From Sphingomonas mucosissima (GTDB lineage Bacteria > Pseudomonadota > Alphaproteobacteria > Sphingomonadales > Sphingomonadaceae), in contig NZ_NBBJ01000001.1 in the NCBI RefSeq assembly GCF_002197665.1, positions 434,001-498,000 of the forward strand: a stretch of 64,000 nucleotides of DNA. The letters run 5' to 3'. A program made the translations under genes and the position numbers. Below the pieces are notes generated by a model. That model did not search any database. It was not told where the DNA came from and saw only the letters and a list, made by a program, of their open reading frames with translations. Below, in pieces: positions 8,413 through 17,890 of this stretch (within the stretch, counting starts at the first letter, position 1; each line of letters begins with the position of its first letter).

Positions 8413-8691
8413 ATGGAACAGCACGCAAGCATTCTTGAACAAAGCGGCTCGCATGATCGGGCCCGCGAAGGCGGACAGCGCCCGCTTTCCGCTTTGGTGA
8501 CTGTTCCGATCGTTGCGGTCGGCGCAGCCTGCCTGTTGCCGGTTGCTGTTGCGGCATTCGGGGTCACCCGCCTGGCGCAGGGGCGCCTGGACGGGATTGG
8601 ATCGGACTCCGCTGCTGCCGGTCGCGCCGTGTGGCGTGCAACGGGCGCCGCGCTCGAAGCTCTGACTAGCCCCTCTGCGCCGCGGCGCTGA
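8413..8691 (+). CDS. Possible small membrane protein
   Basis: A 92-codon reading frame with one hydrophobic stretch (LVTVPIVAVGAACLLPVAVAAF, about residues 33-54) between polar ends. It has no recognised domain and no clear ribosome-binding site. Its last 26 bases overlap the tail of the convergent glycosyltransferase gene. It may be real or a chance frame in high-GC DNA. Confidence 0.3.
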   Translation: MEQHASILEQSGSHDRAREGGQRPLSALVTVPIVAVGAACLLPVAVAAFGVTRLAQGRLDGIGSDSAAAGRAVWRATGAALEALTSPSAPRR

Positions 8692-9796
8692 GCCCGCTGG
8701 CATGGCGCTGGCGATCTTCCTTGGCCCAGCGGACCAATAGATCTGTGAGATAGCCGCGAAGCGCAGCCGGTTCCGTCGTTGCCATGACGGGTTCTTGGGC
8801 GCGAACCTTGGCCAGTGCCGTCGCGAAGTCCTGCCTTTGATCAACCACCGCGAGCAAGCCCCGCGCGGCGAACGCTGACGTGACCTCAAGCTGGTGATCG
8901 TCATAATGTTCGCCGAGCTCGAACAGTCGGGGCACGGCGATGACTCGGCAGCCGTTCTGCAAGGCCGTGATAAGCGAACCCGTGCCGCCGTGGCAGACGA
9001 CGATATCGGCGCGGCGAAGTATATCCTTCACATCATCAAACGGCAGCGAGGCATGCACTTCCTCTATCCCAGCGGGGACATGAGGCGAATCGCCGACCTG
9101 GAGGATGACATGCTCCGGAAGCAAGCCGTCTCGCTTGGCGTCCTCGACCATACGGACGAGGCGATCGAACGGAAGCGTTGCGCCGACGGTGGCGAATACC
9201 AGCGGTTCCTTGGCAGGGCGCCGACCATCCAGCATCCGAAGCGGATCAAAGGTTTCGGTCGCCTTCCACAACCCCGCTGCGGCGCCGGACTGTGACACCC
9301 GCACGTCGGCGAGCGGACCGGCAATACGCGCAAAGGCGGAGGGCGCCCGAAAGCGGGCGAAGCTGTCGATCAGAATGATTTTCGCGCCTGCAAGTCGCGC
9401 AAACAGGAGCACGAAGAACATGGAGCCTGCGCCGGTGGTGAGCACCACATCCGGACGCTCGCGGAAAATGATCATAAAGGATTGCAGCATGTTTCGAAGC
9501 GCTGCGATCAACATGCGGAAGGGCGCGCCAAGTCGGGCTTGACCCAGTGCATAATGCGCGACGAAGAAGGCAGGGTGATTTTTGGCGATGGAGCGGCCAA
9601 GCGCGAGATCTTCCGTTACGAAGAAGAAGTCATGAGCCCGCCACACATCCTCCAGATCAAGAACTTGGCGGACATGTCCCCCTCCCGAGGCGCAAAGCGC
9701 GAGCTTCAACGGCTTGGGCTTCGCGCCAGCACGACGTGCGGATTGCGGCACATTGATGGACGCCATGTCGCCAAAGGATGCGCGCAATCGAAGCAC
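8666..9796 (-). CDS. Alg14-Alg13-type fused glycosyltransferase
   Basis: Predicted NDP-sugar glycosyltransferase acting on a lipid-linked saccharide at the inner face of the membrane. The N-terminal half has the Alg14-type LALCASGGGH loop, FFVTEDLALG and RPDVVLTTGAGS; the C-terminal half has Alg13/MurG-type ATVGATLPFDRL and ADIVVCHGGTGSLITAL. Split homologues are pairs such as Cps14F/Cps14G, and fused ones include the sphingan glucuronosyltransferase GelK/SpsK, so a glucuronosyl or galactosyl transfer is likely; the sugar is inference. The start at 9796 could be shortened to an internal ATG (MASINVPQ). It diverges from the type I secretion genes with a spacer of about 210 bases. Confidence 0.83.
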   Translation of the reverse strand: MLRLRASFGDMASINVPQSARRAGAKPKPLKLALCASGGGHVRQVLDLEDVWRAHDFFFVTEDLALGRSIAKNHPAFFVAHYALGQARLGAPFRMLIAALRNMLQSFMIIFRERPDVVLTTGAGSMFFVLLFARLAGAKIILIDSFARFRAPSAFARIAGPLADVRVSQSGAAAGLWKATETFDPLRMLDGRRPAKEPLVFATVGATLPFDRLVRMVEDAKRDGLLPEHVILQVGDSPHVPAGIEEVHASLPFDDVKDILRRADIVVCHGGTGSLITALQNGCRVIAVPRLFELGEHYDDHQLEVTSAFAARGLLAVVDQRQDFATALAKVRAQEPVMATTEPAALRGYLTDLLVRWAKEDRQRHASGLSAAAQRG

Positions 9797-10010
9797 GATA
9801 ACTTCACTCCCCTGAAGTATCGCGTGGAATTATCCCAATTCACCGGCGATCATTTCTAGGCTGTCATACCGCGATCGGTCTCTCTCGCGCACGCAGAAGC
9901 ATCCGAAATGGGCATGTCCTCTCTCATATGCCTTGCTCATCAGGAGATTTGTCGCCTTTGTCTCAAGGACGAGGCCATCGCTTGTGCGAATTACATGTTT
10001 CTGGGGGCGG

Positions 10011-11708
10011 GTGATCATCACGAAGAGCACAGCCAAGGCGAAGGATAAGCACGGGCTCGCGCCGATTACGCCGCTTCTTCGGCGCACGTTTCTGGGCATT
10101 GCCGTTGTCAGCGCGTTTCTGAACGTCCTGCTGCTCGCGGGCTCGCTGTACATGATGCTTGTCTATGATCTGGTGATTCCCGGCAGAAGCGTTCCGACCC
10201 TCGTCGGGCTGCTGCTGATGGTGGTTGCCGCTTACGTCTTCCAAGGCTTGTTGGACGCGATCCGCGGGCAGCTGCTCGTGCATCTCGCCGGGAACATCGA
10301 CATGCAACTGGAGGCCAAGTCGCACGAACTGGTCGTGACGCTGGCGCGGCTCTACCCCGCCCAGGATTCTAGCCAGCCGATCCGCGACATCGATCAGGTC
10401 CGTGGCTTTCTTGGCGGCGCGGGGCCGACGGCGCTGGTCGACCTGCCGTGGGTGCTGTTCTTCGTTGGGGTGCTATTCCTCCTACATCCCTGGCTGGGCA
10501 TCACCGTGTTGGTGGGCGCTGGGGTGCTCGTCGCGCTGACGCTGGTGACGGAATGGGTGACGCAATCGACCGTGGCGGAACTGGTGCAGTTGAACCGGCA
10601 GCGGCAGCAGGCGATCGAAACCAGCCGCCGTCATGCCGAGGCGATCCACGCTATGGGCATGCAGGGGCAATTGCAGTTGATCTGGCGCGCCGCCAATGGC
10701 GCCTATCGCGACGCTCAGGTGCGGCTGGGGATCAAGGCAAGCGCACTGGTGACGACCGGACGCATGTTTCGCCTCTTCCTGCAGTCAGGCGTGCTCACGG
10801 TTGGCGCGTTGCTCGTGCTGAGCGGCAAGGCGAGCGGGGGGGTGATCTTCGCCAGCTCCATTCTCTCATCACGGGCACTCGCGCCGATCGAGGCGGCGAT
10901 CGCGAACTGGCGCGGCTTTGTCGGTGCGCGCCAGAGCTGGCGAAGGCTCGGGGACATCATGACGTTCGAGGGAGAGCGCCGCCCCGAGCAGCCGCTGCCG
11001 CCGCCGCGCCAGTCGCTGACCGCCGAAGCGCTCACCCTGGCGCCGCCAGGCGGCGGCGAGCCGACAGTGCGCGGGATCTCGTTCCTGGCCTATGCAGGGG
11101 AGGCTATAGCAATCCTGGGGCCGAGCGGTTCGGGCAAATCAACGCTGTTACGCGGCCTAGCCGGCAGCCTGCCTGCGGTGAGCGGCGAGGTGCGGCTGGA
11201 TGGGGCAACCATGACGCAATGGCCTCGCGAGACGCTCGGCCGCGACATCGGTTATCTGCCCCAGAACGTGGAGTTGTTACCGGGAACAGTGGCCCAGAAC
11301 ATTGCCCGGTTCGATCCCGCAAGTTCGCCTGAGCGGATCATTGCCGCAGCCGAGCAGGCGGGCGTTACCGAGATGATCCAGCGGCTGCCCGGCGGCTATA
11401 ACACGGAAGTCGGGATCGATGGCCGGCACCTATCGGGAGGGCAGCGGCAGCGCATCGCGCTTGCCCGGGCGCTTTACAACGATCCGTTCCTGATCCTCCT
11501 CGATGAGCCAAATGCCAATCTCGACTCGGTCGGCGAAGCTGCGCTGATTGATGCGATCCGAGCGGTGAAGGCACGCGGCGGGATCGTGATATTGGTGGCG
11601 CACCGGCCCTCAGTGCTCGTGGCCGTTGATAACGTATTAGCTGTGCGTGACGGGAGGGCTGTGTCCTATGGTCCCCGGCAACAAATTCTTCCGGAAAGAA
11701 CAGAGTGA
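10011..11708 (+). CDS. Type I secretion ABC transporter (PrtD-like), canonical
   Basis: Predicted inner-membrane ATP-driven exporter of a type I secretion system. The N-terminal half holds the transmembrane domain (about residues 20-310). The nucleotide-binding domain has an intact Walker A GPSGSGKST (about 370-378), signature LSGGQRQRIALARAL (about 474), Walker B LILLDEP with catalytic Glu, and H-loop ILVAHRPSV. I chose GTG at 10011 rather than an upstream start at 9933 because the family N-terminus begins near APITPLLRRTF. It is followed by a small RTX protein, its probable cargo, then a second exporter and an HlyD adaptor. Resembles AtrD of sphingan loci. Confidence 0.88.
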   Translation: MIITKSTAKAKDKHGLAPITPLLRRTFLGIAVVSAFLNVLLLAGSLYMMLVYDLVIPGRSVPTLVGLLLMVVAAYVFQGLLDAIRGQLLVHLAGNIDMQLEAKSHELVVTLARLYPAQDSSQPIRDIDQVRGFLGGAGPTALVDLPWVLFFVGVLFLLHPWLGITVLVGAGVLVALTLVTEWVTQSTVAELVQLNRQRQQAIETSRRHAEAIHAMGMQGQLQLIWRAANGAYRDAQVRLGIKASALVTTGRMFRLFLQSGVLTVGALLVLSGKASGGVIFASSILSSRALAPIEAAIANWRGFVGARQSWRRLGDIMTFEGERRPEQPLPPPRQSLTAEALTLAPPGGGEPTVRGISFLAYAGEAIAILGPSGSGKSTLLRGLAGSLPAVSGEVRLDGATMTQWPRETLGRDIGYLPQNVELLPGTVAQNIARFDPASSPERIIAAAEQAGVTEMIQRLPGGYNTEVGIDGRHLSGGQRQRIALARALYNDPFLILLDEPNANLDSVGEAALIDAIRAVKARGGIVILVAHRPSVLVAVDNVLAVRDGRAVSYGPRQQILPERTE

Positions 11709-11805
11709 TACTCCGCGGCACGCCTGCCTGAACAGGTGTGCTGACGATGCTGTACACGTAAGTAACGACCTAGTTGATCCGTTTTCGTTTAGTCTCTGGG
11801 TGTCT

Positions 11806-11878
11806 CGGAATTATTCCGGCTGCATAGGGTCTTCAGAGACTCGGAAGCTCCCGTGTCTTCAAATGAGCGTTCGCTCAT
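11806..11878 (+). promoter_or_regulatory. Two palindromes upstream of the RTX gene
   Basis: CGGAATTATTCCG (11806-11818, 6-bp arms) and ATGAGCGTTCGCTCAT (11863-11878, 7-bp arms) lie in the 192-base spacer between the exporter and the RTX gene. They could be operator sites or RNA hairpins. No promoter hexamers were clear enough to call. Confidence 0.45.
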
Positions 11879-11900
11879 ACGTATGGTTCAGGAGGGCATG

Positions 11901-12419
11901 ATGGTTGATTATGTATCGGGCAGTAACACCGCGAATGACGATCTTCGGGCGTCCAGCACGGGATCCATACTGGCCGGCAACGGCGGCGACGACGTGCTTC
12001 GCGGCGGCAAGGGGAACGACATTCTCGTCGGCGGCCGAGGCGACGACAAGCTTTACGGCGGCGCTGGCGCGGATCAGTTCCGCTTCTTCGGTGACCAGAT
12101 CGACGGCGCATCGGACGTCGATGCCATCTACGACCTGAATTTCGCGGACGGCGACACATTGGTGTTCGGCGCGTATAACGGGCTGTTCAGCACGGACGCT
12201 CCGGGGCTGAATGGCTTTGCCAGCGGCGACTCCGCCATCATCTCCAGCTTCGCCGGCCTCGCGGCTGCGTATGAAGCAGGCGGCGGCCGCATCACCTACA
12301 CCGGCAATCCAGGCTTGAATCTGCTGCTGATCAGCTTCGAAAACGGCGATGGCGCCACGCAGACCATCCGCATCACGCAAGGCTATGATGCCTTCGTCAA
12401 CGAACTGTCGGCGATCTGA
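11901..12419 (+). CDS. Small RTX calcium-binding protein, probable type I secretion cargo
   Basis: A 172-residue acidic protein with a short RTX block near the N-terminus: GNGGDDVLRGGKGNDILVGG continuing through DDKLYGGAGADQF (about residues 25-60), i.e. four nonapeptides of the GGxGxDxux type that bind calcium as a beta-roll. The rest (DLNFADGDTLVFGAYNG, ITQGYDAFVNELSAI) looks like the C-terminal secretion domain of RTX proteins with no enzyme domain attached. ATG at 11901 is preferred over 11898 because AGGAGG lies five bases upstream. Sitting between exporter genes, it is probably secreted by them. Function unknown. Confidence 0.82.
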   Translation: MVDYVSGSNTANDDLRASSTGSILAGNGGDDVLRGGKGNDILVGGRGDDKLYGGAGADQFRFFGDQIDGASDVDAIYDLNFADGDTLVFGAYNGLFSTDAPGLNGFASGDSAIISSFAGLAAAYEAGGGRITYTGNPGLNLLLISFENGDGATQTIRITQGYDAFVNELSAI

Positions 12420-12440
12420 ACCCCAGTTAGTCCCCCGGCG

Positions 12441-12478
12441 AGAGGGGTGCTGCATGCTTGCGGCGCCCCTCTTCATTA
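12441..12478 (+). terminator. Stem-loop after the RTX gene
   Basis: A 10-bp stem AGAGGGGTGC / GCGCCCCTCT (12441-12450 and 12463-12472, one G-U pair) is followed by only TTCATT. It is probably a leaky terminator that lowers transcription of the downstream exporter genes relative to the cargo. Confidence 0.55.
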
Positions 12479-12536
12479 CCTCACCGACCCACAAACGCGC
12501 TGACGATCATGGGCAGGGTAGAGGGAGGATTACGGG

Positions 12537-14259
12537 ATGTCGCTGCCGGTTGAGCGCAAACTGACAAGCCTCGATGGCGCTTGCGGGGTACAAGTCGCAC
12601 TTCGGTCGGCCATGATGTCCATCGCGGTTCTCACGCCCGGTCTTTGGGTGATGCCGGTGGCGTATTGCCTCTATCTGATGCTGCTGCTGGACGTGGCCCG
12701 GCCCGGCCGGAGCGGTGAATCGCTCGTGGGGCTTGTCGGAATGGCCGTCGTGCTGATCGGGTTCCACGCCTTGTTGCTAACCAGAAGGCAGCAGATCCTC
12801 GCTGCTCTCTCTGCCGCCTACGACATCGCAGGGCGAAAGTTGCACCAGGTGGAGCAGGACTCCCTGCGGCATGCATTGCTTGGCGGCGCAGCGGCTGCCC
12901 TTGTCGACGCGGCCTCGCTGCCGCTTCTCCTCGCCATTCTTGCGCTGATCTCAGGCTGGCTTGTGGTGATCCCGCTATTCGGCGTGATGATCGGAGCGCT
13001 GATCTTGATGACGGAAGCGCGCAGAATGAAGCGTTGCTCCGCGCCGGGCGAGCCACGGCGCATGCGCGATGCGTTTGGGGTGCTGGTAGACAACCAGCGT
13101 GATCATCTCGCGCTGCTCGGGCTGGCGGATCGCGCAGCGGCCGTGGCGACCGCTCATCGACATGCCGCGGCACTTTCCGATGCCGCAAATACTCGGCGGC
13201 CGGGACGTGCAAAGGCGGGTATCCTTGCTCACGGCATTGTGCCTCGCCGGTGTTGCCGGTGCCGCGACCTGGATGGCGGCCAGCGATGCCGCGAGCATTG
13301 GCGCAATTGCCGCGGCCTTGCTGCTGACCTTTTTCGTATTCGAGCCGCTACGCCGAGTGGCCGCTGAAATCGGGACGCTCACCCGCGCGAGCGGTGAATG
13401 GCATTCATTGCGCACAGCTTTGAGCAAACGTCGGGCCAATGCGCCGGTCGTTACCCTGCCGCCGCCAGTTCGGGAACTGGATGTCCACGGCCTTGCGGTG
13501 CCGCTTCCCGGTACTCGGCGAATGACGCTCCAAGAGGTGACATTCCGGGCAGAGGCGGGAGATCTAGTCGCGGTGATCGGGCCGGCCGACGCCGGCAAGT
13601 CGATCCTGTTGAAGGCGCTGGTGGGTCAGCTGTCTCATAGCGCAGGGGCCGTGCGCCTCGATGGCGCAGCGCTGAGCCAATGGGATAGCAGCGCTCTTCG
13701 AGGGCACATTGGCTATCTTCCGCAGATCCCCGGGCTGATGCCGGGCACCGTGGCGCAGAACATCGCCGGTTTTGCCCCCACGCCCGACGCAGCTGCCATC
13801 ACCCGTGCGGCGCTGGCGGCGGGTGCCCATGACGCCATCGTCCGCCTGCCCGCGGGTTATGACACTATCGTCAGTGATCCGGATCAGCCGGCGCTTGCGC
13901 TTTCCGTACAGCAGCGGATCGCATGGGCGCGCGCGCTCTATGGTGATCCGTTCCTTGTGCTGCTCGATAATCCGGGCAGTTTTCAGGACAATGATGGGCA
14001 TCTGGCGCTGGGTCGCTGCTTGACTGGCCTTCGTTCGCGTGGCGCAGTGACGGTGGTGGTGGAGGATTCCGCCTCGGTCATCGAAAGCGCTAATTGTGTC
14101 CTTGTGATGCGCAAAGGCGGCATGCTCGACTTCGGGCGGAAGGAAGACGTGCGCGCGAGATTGGCCGAGCGGCAGCGGCGCGAGGCCGAGCGCCTCGCCG
14201 AAGTGTCCGTGTGTGCCGACCCGCGTGAGGCGCCCGCCGCCGCACCCTTGGTGGAGTAA
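12537..14259 (+). pseudogene. Second type I secretion ABC transporter, degenerate and frameshifted
   Basis: The first part (ATG 12537, strong GGGAGG site) encodes transmembrane helices of a PrtD-like exporter and stays in register to about ALSDAAN near 13190. The homologous continuation (ILGGRDVQRRVSLLTALC onward) is in the next frame and runs to 14259, so one extra base (or two lost) lies around 13185-13200. The nucleotide-binding domain keeps Walker A GPADAGKS. It has lost the rest: LSGGQ reads LALSVQQ, Walker B LLDEP reads LLDNP without catalytic Glu, and the H-loop His is Glu (VVVEDSASV). It could be a decaying copy, or a non-catalytic half of a heterodimer with a sequencing error or a real frameshift. 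Confidence 0.7.
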
Positions 14260-14264
14260 AGATC

Positions 14265-15611
14265 GTGTCGGGTGATATCGCGCTCACTCTTGCCGTTGCG
14301 CCGGTGTTCGACGCCGCGACGGGGGATGACCCACAACGAGCGCTGGACCGCAGCCTGCGCCACGCCGTGATCCTAGTCTCAGCGCTGATCGTGGTGATCG
14401 CCCTGATGGCATCGGTGATCAAGGTCACTGGCGCGGTGATTGGCGAAGGGCGCCTGTCAGTTGAGTCCAGCGTCAAGCGGGTAGCGCACCCGAGCGGCGG
14501 AGTGGTTGCAGAGCTCTTCGTGCGGGACGGTGATCGGGTCCGCAAAGGTCAGCCGATCATGCGGTTTGACAATCGGGTGAGCGGCGACAGTGCGGCATCG
14601 CTAGGTCAGTCGTTGGAGCAGCTGTTGGCCGCAGAGGCGCGGCTGACGGCAGAGCGCGACGGTGCCTCGACGGTCCGATATCCGCAGGCGCTGGGCGCCA
14701 GCACGGCCGCTTCGGCGCGGCTGGCAATGGCGGAGGCGGATCGCCTGTTTGTGGCGCGGCGCTCGCTGCGGGCCACGGAACAGGGCGCCATTCGTGAACG
14801 CATCTACCAGGCGCAGCAGGAGGTTGCAGCGACCAGTGCACAACTGCAGGGGGCGGAGAACCAGCGCTCGTTCTTGATCCCCGAGCTTGAGGCGCTGCGT
14901 GGCCTGTATGCACGCCAGCTCGTGACGGTGGCGCGGGTCAACCAGCTCGAGCGAACCGCCGCCGAGCTGAACGGCACGATCGGCTCCTTGAAGGCGCGGA
15001 TCGCGGAGAAGCGCGCGCGGATCGCGGAGCTGGGGCAAGTGGCGATCGAGGCGGAACGCAACGGACGCGTGCAAGCCGGGCAGGAGCTGGCGAGCGTCGT
15101 GGCGCAGCTGGGTGATCAGCGCGTGCGTTCCATTGCCGCGACCGACGCGTCGGAGCGCTCCCTACTGCGCGCGCCTTACGATGGGGTGATCGACAATCTA
15201 ACCTATCAGACGGTCGGCGGCGTCGTGCCAGCGGCGCAGACGATCATGGAGATCGTGCCCGATTCCGAGCCGTTGATCGTCAACGTCGCGGTGAGCCCGG
15301 CCGATATCGACCAGCTCCACCAGGGCCAGGCAGCGACGATCCGCTTTTCCGCATTCAGCGCCCAGACTACGCCAGAGCTGACGGGTAGTGTTTTCTACAT
15401 CGGCGCTGATCGCAAGAGTTACGAACGATCCGGTGCGCCGTTCTACGATGTTCGGTTGCGGGTGCCGGAAGCCGAAGTGCGCAGACTTGGCGCCGTGAAG
15501 CTGAAGGTCGGGATGCCGGTGGAAGCCTATATGCAGACGCAGCGGCGTTCGCTGCTCAGCTATCTCGTGAAGCCGCTGGTGGACCAGTTCAACCGCGCTT
15601 TTCGCCAATAA
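14265..15611 (+). CDS. HlyD-family type I secretion adaptor
   Basis: Predicted periplasmic membrane-fusion protein linking the ABC exporter to an outer-membrane TolC-type channel. A short cytoplasmic N-terminus precedes one membrane helix (about residues 40-62), a biotinyl-lipoyl-like segment (VKRVAHPSGGVVAELFVRDG), long alpha-helical hairpins (about 100-290), then LLRAPYDGVIDNLTYQTVGG and a beta domain ending in the family-like MPVEAYMQTQRRSLLSYL. GTG at 14265 lies five bases after the second exporter. The 448-residue length suits the PrtE/AprE group. No TolC partner gene is in the window. Confidence 0.9.
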   Translation: MSGDIALTLAVAPVFDAATGDDPQRALDRSLRHAVILVSALIVVIALMASVIKVTGAVIGEGRLSVESSVKRVAHPSGGVVAELFVRDGDRVRKGQPIMRFDNRVSGDSAASLGQSLEQLLAAEARLTAERDGASTVRYPQALGASTAASARLAMAEADRLFVARRSLRATEQGAIRERIYQAQQEVAATSAQLQGAENQRSFLIPELEALRGLYARQLVTVARVNQLERTAAELNGTIGSLKARIAEKRARIAELGQVAIEAERNGRVQAGQELASVVAQLGDQRVRSIAATDASERSLLRAPYDGVIDNLTYQTVGGVVPAAQTIMEIVPDSEPLIVNVAVSPADIDQLHQGQAATIRFSAFSAQTTPELTGSVFYIGADRKSYERSGAPFYDVRLRVPEAEVRRLGAVKLKVGMPVEAYMQTQRRSLLSYLVKPLVDQFNRAFRQ

Positions 15612-15630
15612 TGGCGGCTGTGTCTGGCGC

Positions 15631-16818
15631 TCAATAGAATTGCTGAAGCACAAGCTGCCGCTCCGGCCCGTCGCACAAGCGGAGCCGGACTTTTCGCCCG
15701 GGGATATCGGCTGACCAAGCCGCAAGCGCGCTGGTGGCGTAATCCCGCGGGATCGGCTGGCCATCGATTGCGCAGATCGTTTCCCCGGCCGACCAGCCCG
15801 CGCGCTCGGCCGGCCCGCCGCGCATGACATGAAGCACACGGAGACGATCGCGATCGATACCGACCAGCAGCCCACTGGTGGAGCGTAGCGGCGGCTGATC
15901 AGCGGCAGCACCCGGCGCCAGGATCATGCGCCGTGCGGTGGGATCCAGCAGCACGCGGTACTTCTGGAGGAACCCGGAGCCGATCCTGCCGGCTGCCTGG
16001 ATCGTTTCAGAAAAGCCCCCCGCTGGCTCCACCCGCACCTCGACTTGCCGCGCGGTAAGTTCGCCCATGCGGAGCGCCGGCACGATGCCAATGGTGCTCG
16101 TCACCGTACCCGCCAAGCCAAAGGAGATAGTGGTGGTCGTCCGAACACCGCTGATCTGCGCTGCTGTCCAGCCGGCCGGCGTGACGGTGACGGATGATCC
16201 ATCTCCCGTATCCACGATCATGGGCCGCAGATGTGTCGCGCCGAGGTTTACTTCGCTCACATAGACTGAGCGATCGCGTGAGATGGCCAATGGCGCAGTG
16301 AAGCCGCGGAACGGCATCCGACCGCTGGGCAGCAGGCGGAAGCGGCGCGCCGCGAAGTCGATGTCGAGCGCATATCTCTCGGTGAGATCGCGGCCGACCA
16401 GCAGGTCCACCGGTTCGGCACTGCCGGTGGCGAGCGCGGGCAGGGTGGCGACGGCCATCCCGCCGCCGTGGCGGGTGACACTGCCGAAGCGCACCCGCTC
16501 CGTGGCGGTCCAGCCGATCGGCACCATGCCGCCAATCGCCGTGGCACTGCCGCCCGGCGTAACCCTGAACGCTGCTTGCTCCGCGAACCGCCGCGAGAGC
16601 ACTGAATAGCTCACCCCGGTGTCGAGGATGGCGCTGGCCGGACGCCCGTCAATCTCCAGCGAGAAGCGCAGCTGATTACCCGGCGTGAGATCGAACGGGA
16701 TCCAGCGCGTCTCGGCGTCGGCCGCAAGTTCGAAGATGCCACGCGGCTGGGTGGCTGGAGACGTGACCGGAATGGGCGCAGCTGCAGCGGCCGCGGCGAG
16801 GAGCATGGAAAGAAACAC
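15631..16818 (-). CDS. Secreted double retropepsin-like protease with PDZ domain
   Basis: A signal peptide (about 1-14) leads into two retropepsin-like lobes. The first has AILDTGVSYSVLS (Asp66-Thr-Gly), the second MIVDTGDGSSVTV (Asp203-Thr-Gly). Each keeps the catalytic DTG, so a single chain could form the two-Asp active site that retroviral proteases build as a dimer. A C-terminal PDZ-like domain (about 310-395) has VLHVMRGGPAERAGWSAGE and ICAIDGQPI. It likely acts in the periplasm; the substrate is unknown. It converges on the HlyD gene with 19 bases between the stops. The family call is firm, protease activity is inferred. Confidence 0.78.
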   Translation of the reverse strand: MFLSMLLAAAAAAAPIPVTSPATQPRGIFELAADAETRWIPFDLTPGNQLRFSLEIDGRPASAILDTGVSYSVLSRRFAEQAAFRVTPGGSATAIGGMVPIGWTATERVRFGSVTRHGGGMAVATLPALATGSAEPVDLLVGRDLTERYALDIDFAARRFRLLPSGRMPFRGFTAPLAISRDRSVYVSEVNLGATHLRPMIVDTGDGSSVTVTPAGWTAAQISGVRTTTTISFGLAGTVTSTIGIVPALRMGELTARQVEVRVEPAGGFSETIQAAGRIGSGFLQKYRVLLDPTARRMILAPGAAADQPPLRSTSGLLVGIDRDRLRVLHVMRGGPAERAGWSAGETICAIDGQPIPRDYATSALAAWSADIPGRKVRLRLCDGPERQLVLQQFY

Positions 16819-16907
16819 GGGCTAGCTTAGCGGAGCATCTGCTGACCGCCAAATGAACAACCGGAGTAAACATGGCCTGCGCCGCCCAGCGGCTCAGGCG
16901 GGCTGCC

Positions 16908-16942
16908 GATGGTCGCGCCGGCGGAGTGCCGACGCGACCATC
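16908..16942 (-). terminator. Hairpin after the MoxR gene
   Basis: Perfect 10-bp arms GATGGTCGCG / CGCGACCATC (16908-16917, 16933-16942) lie 11 bases beyond the MoxR stop. No T-tract follows on either strand, so it is a weak terminator or an mRNA-stabilising stem. Confidence 0.4.
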
Positions 16943-16952
16943 GTCGTGGGGC

Positions 16953-17807
<855 letters not shown>

Positions 17808-17890
17808 GCCCTCATCCCGTCTCGTTCGAATATCGGGTTTGGGATGATCGAAATTTTCGGCAGGTGCAAGCGGCTTGCCGTCAATCGCGG

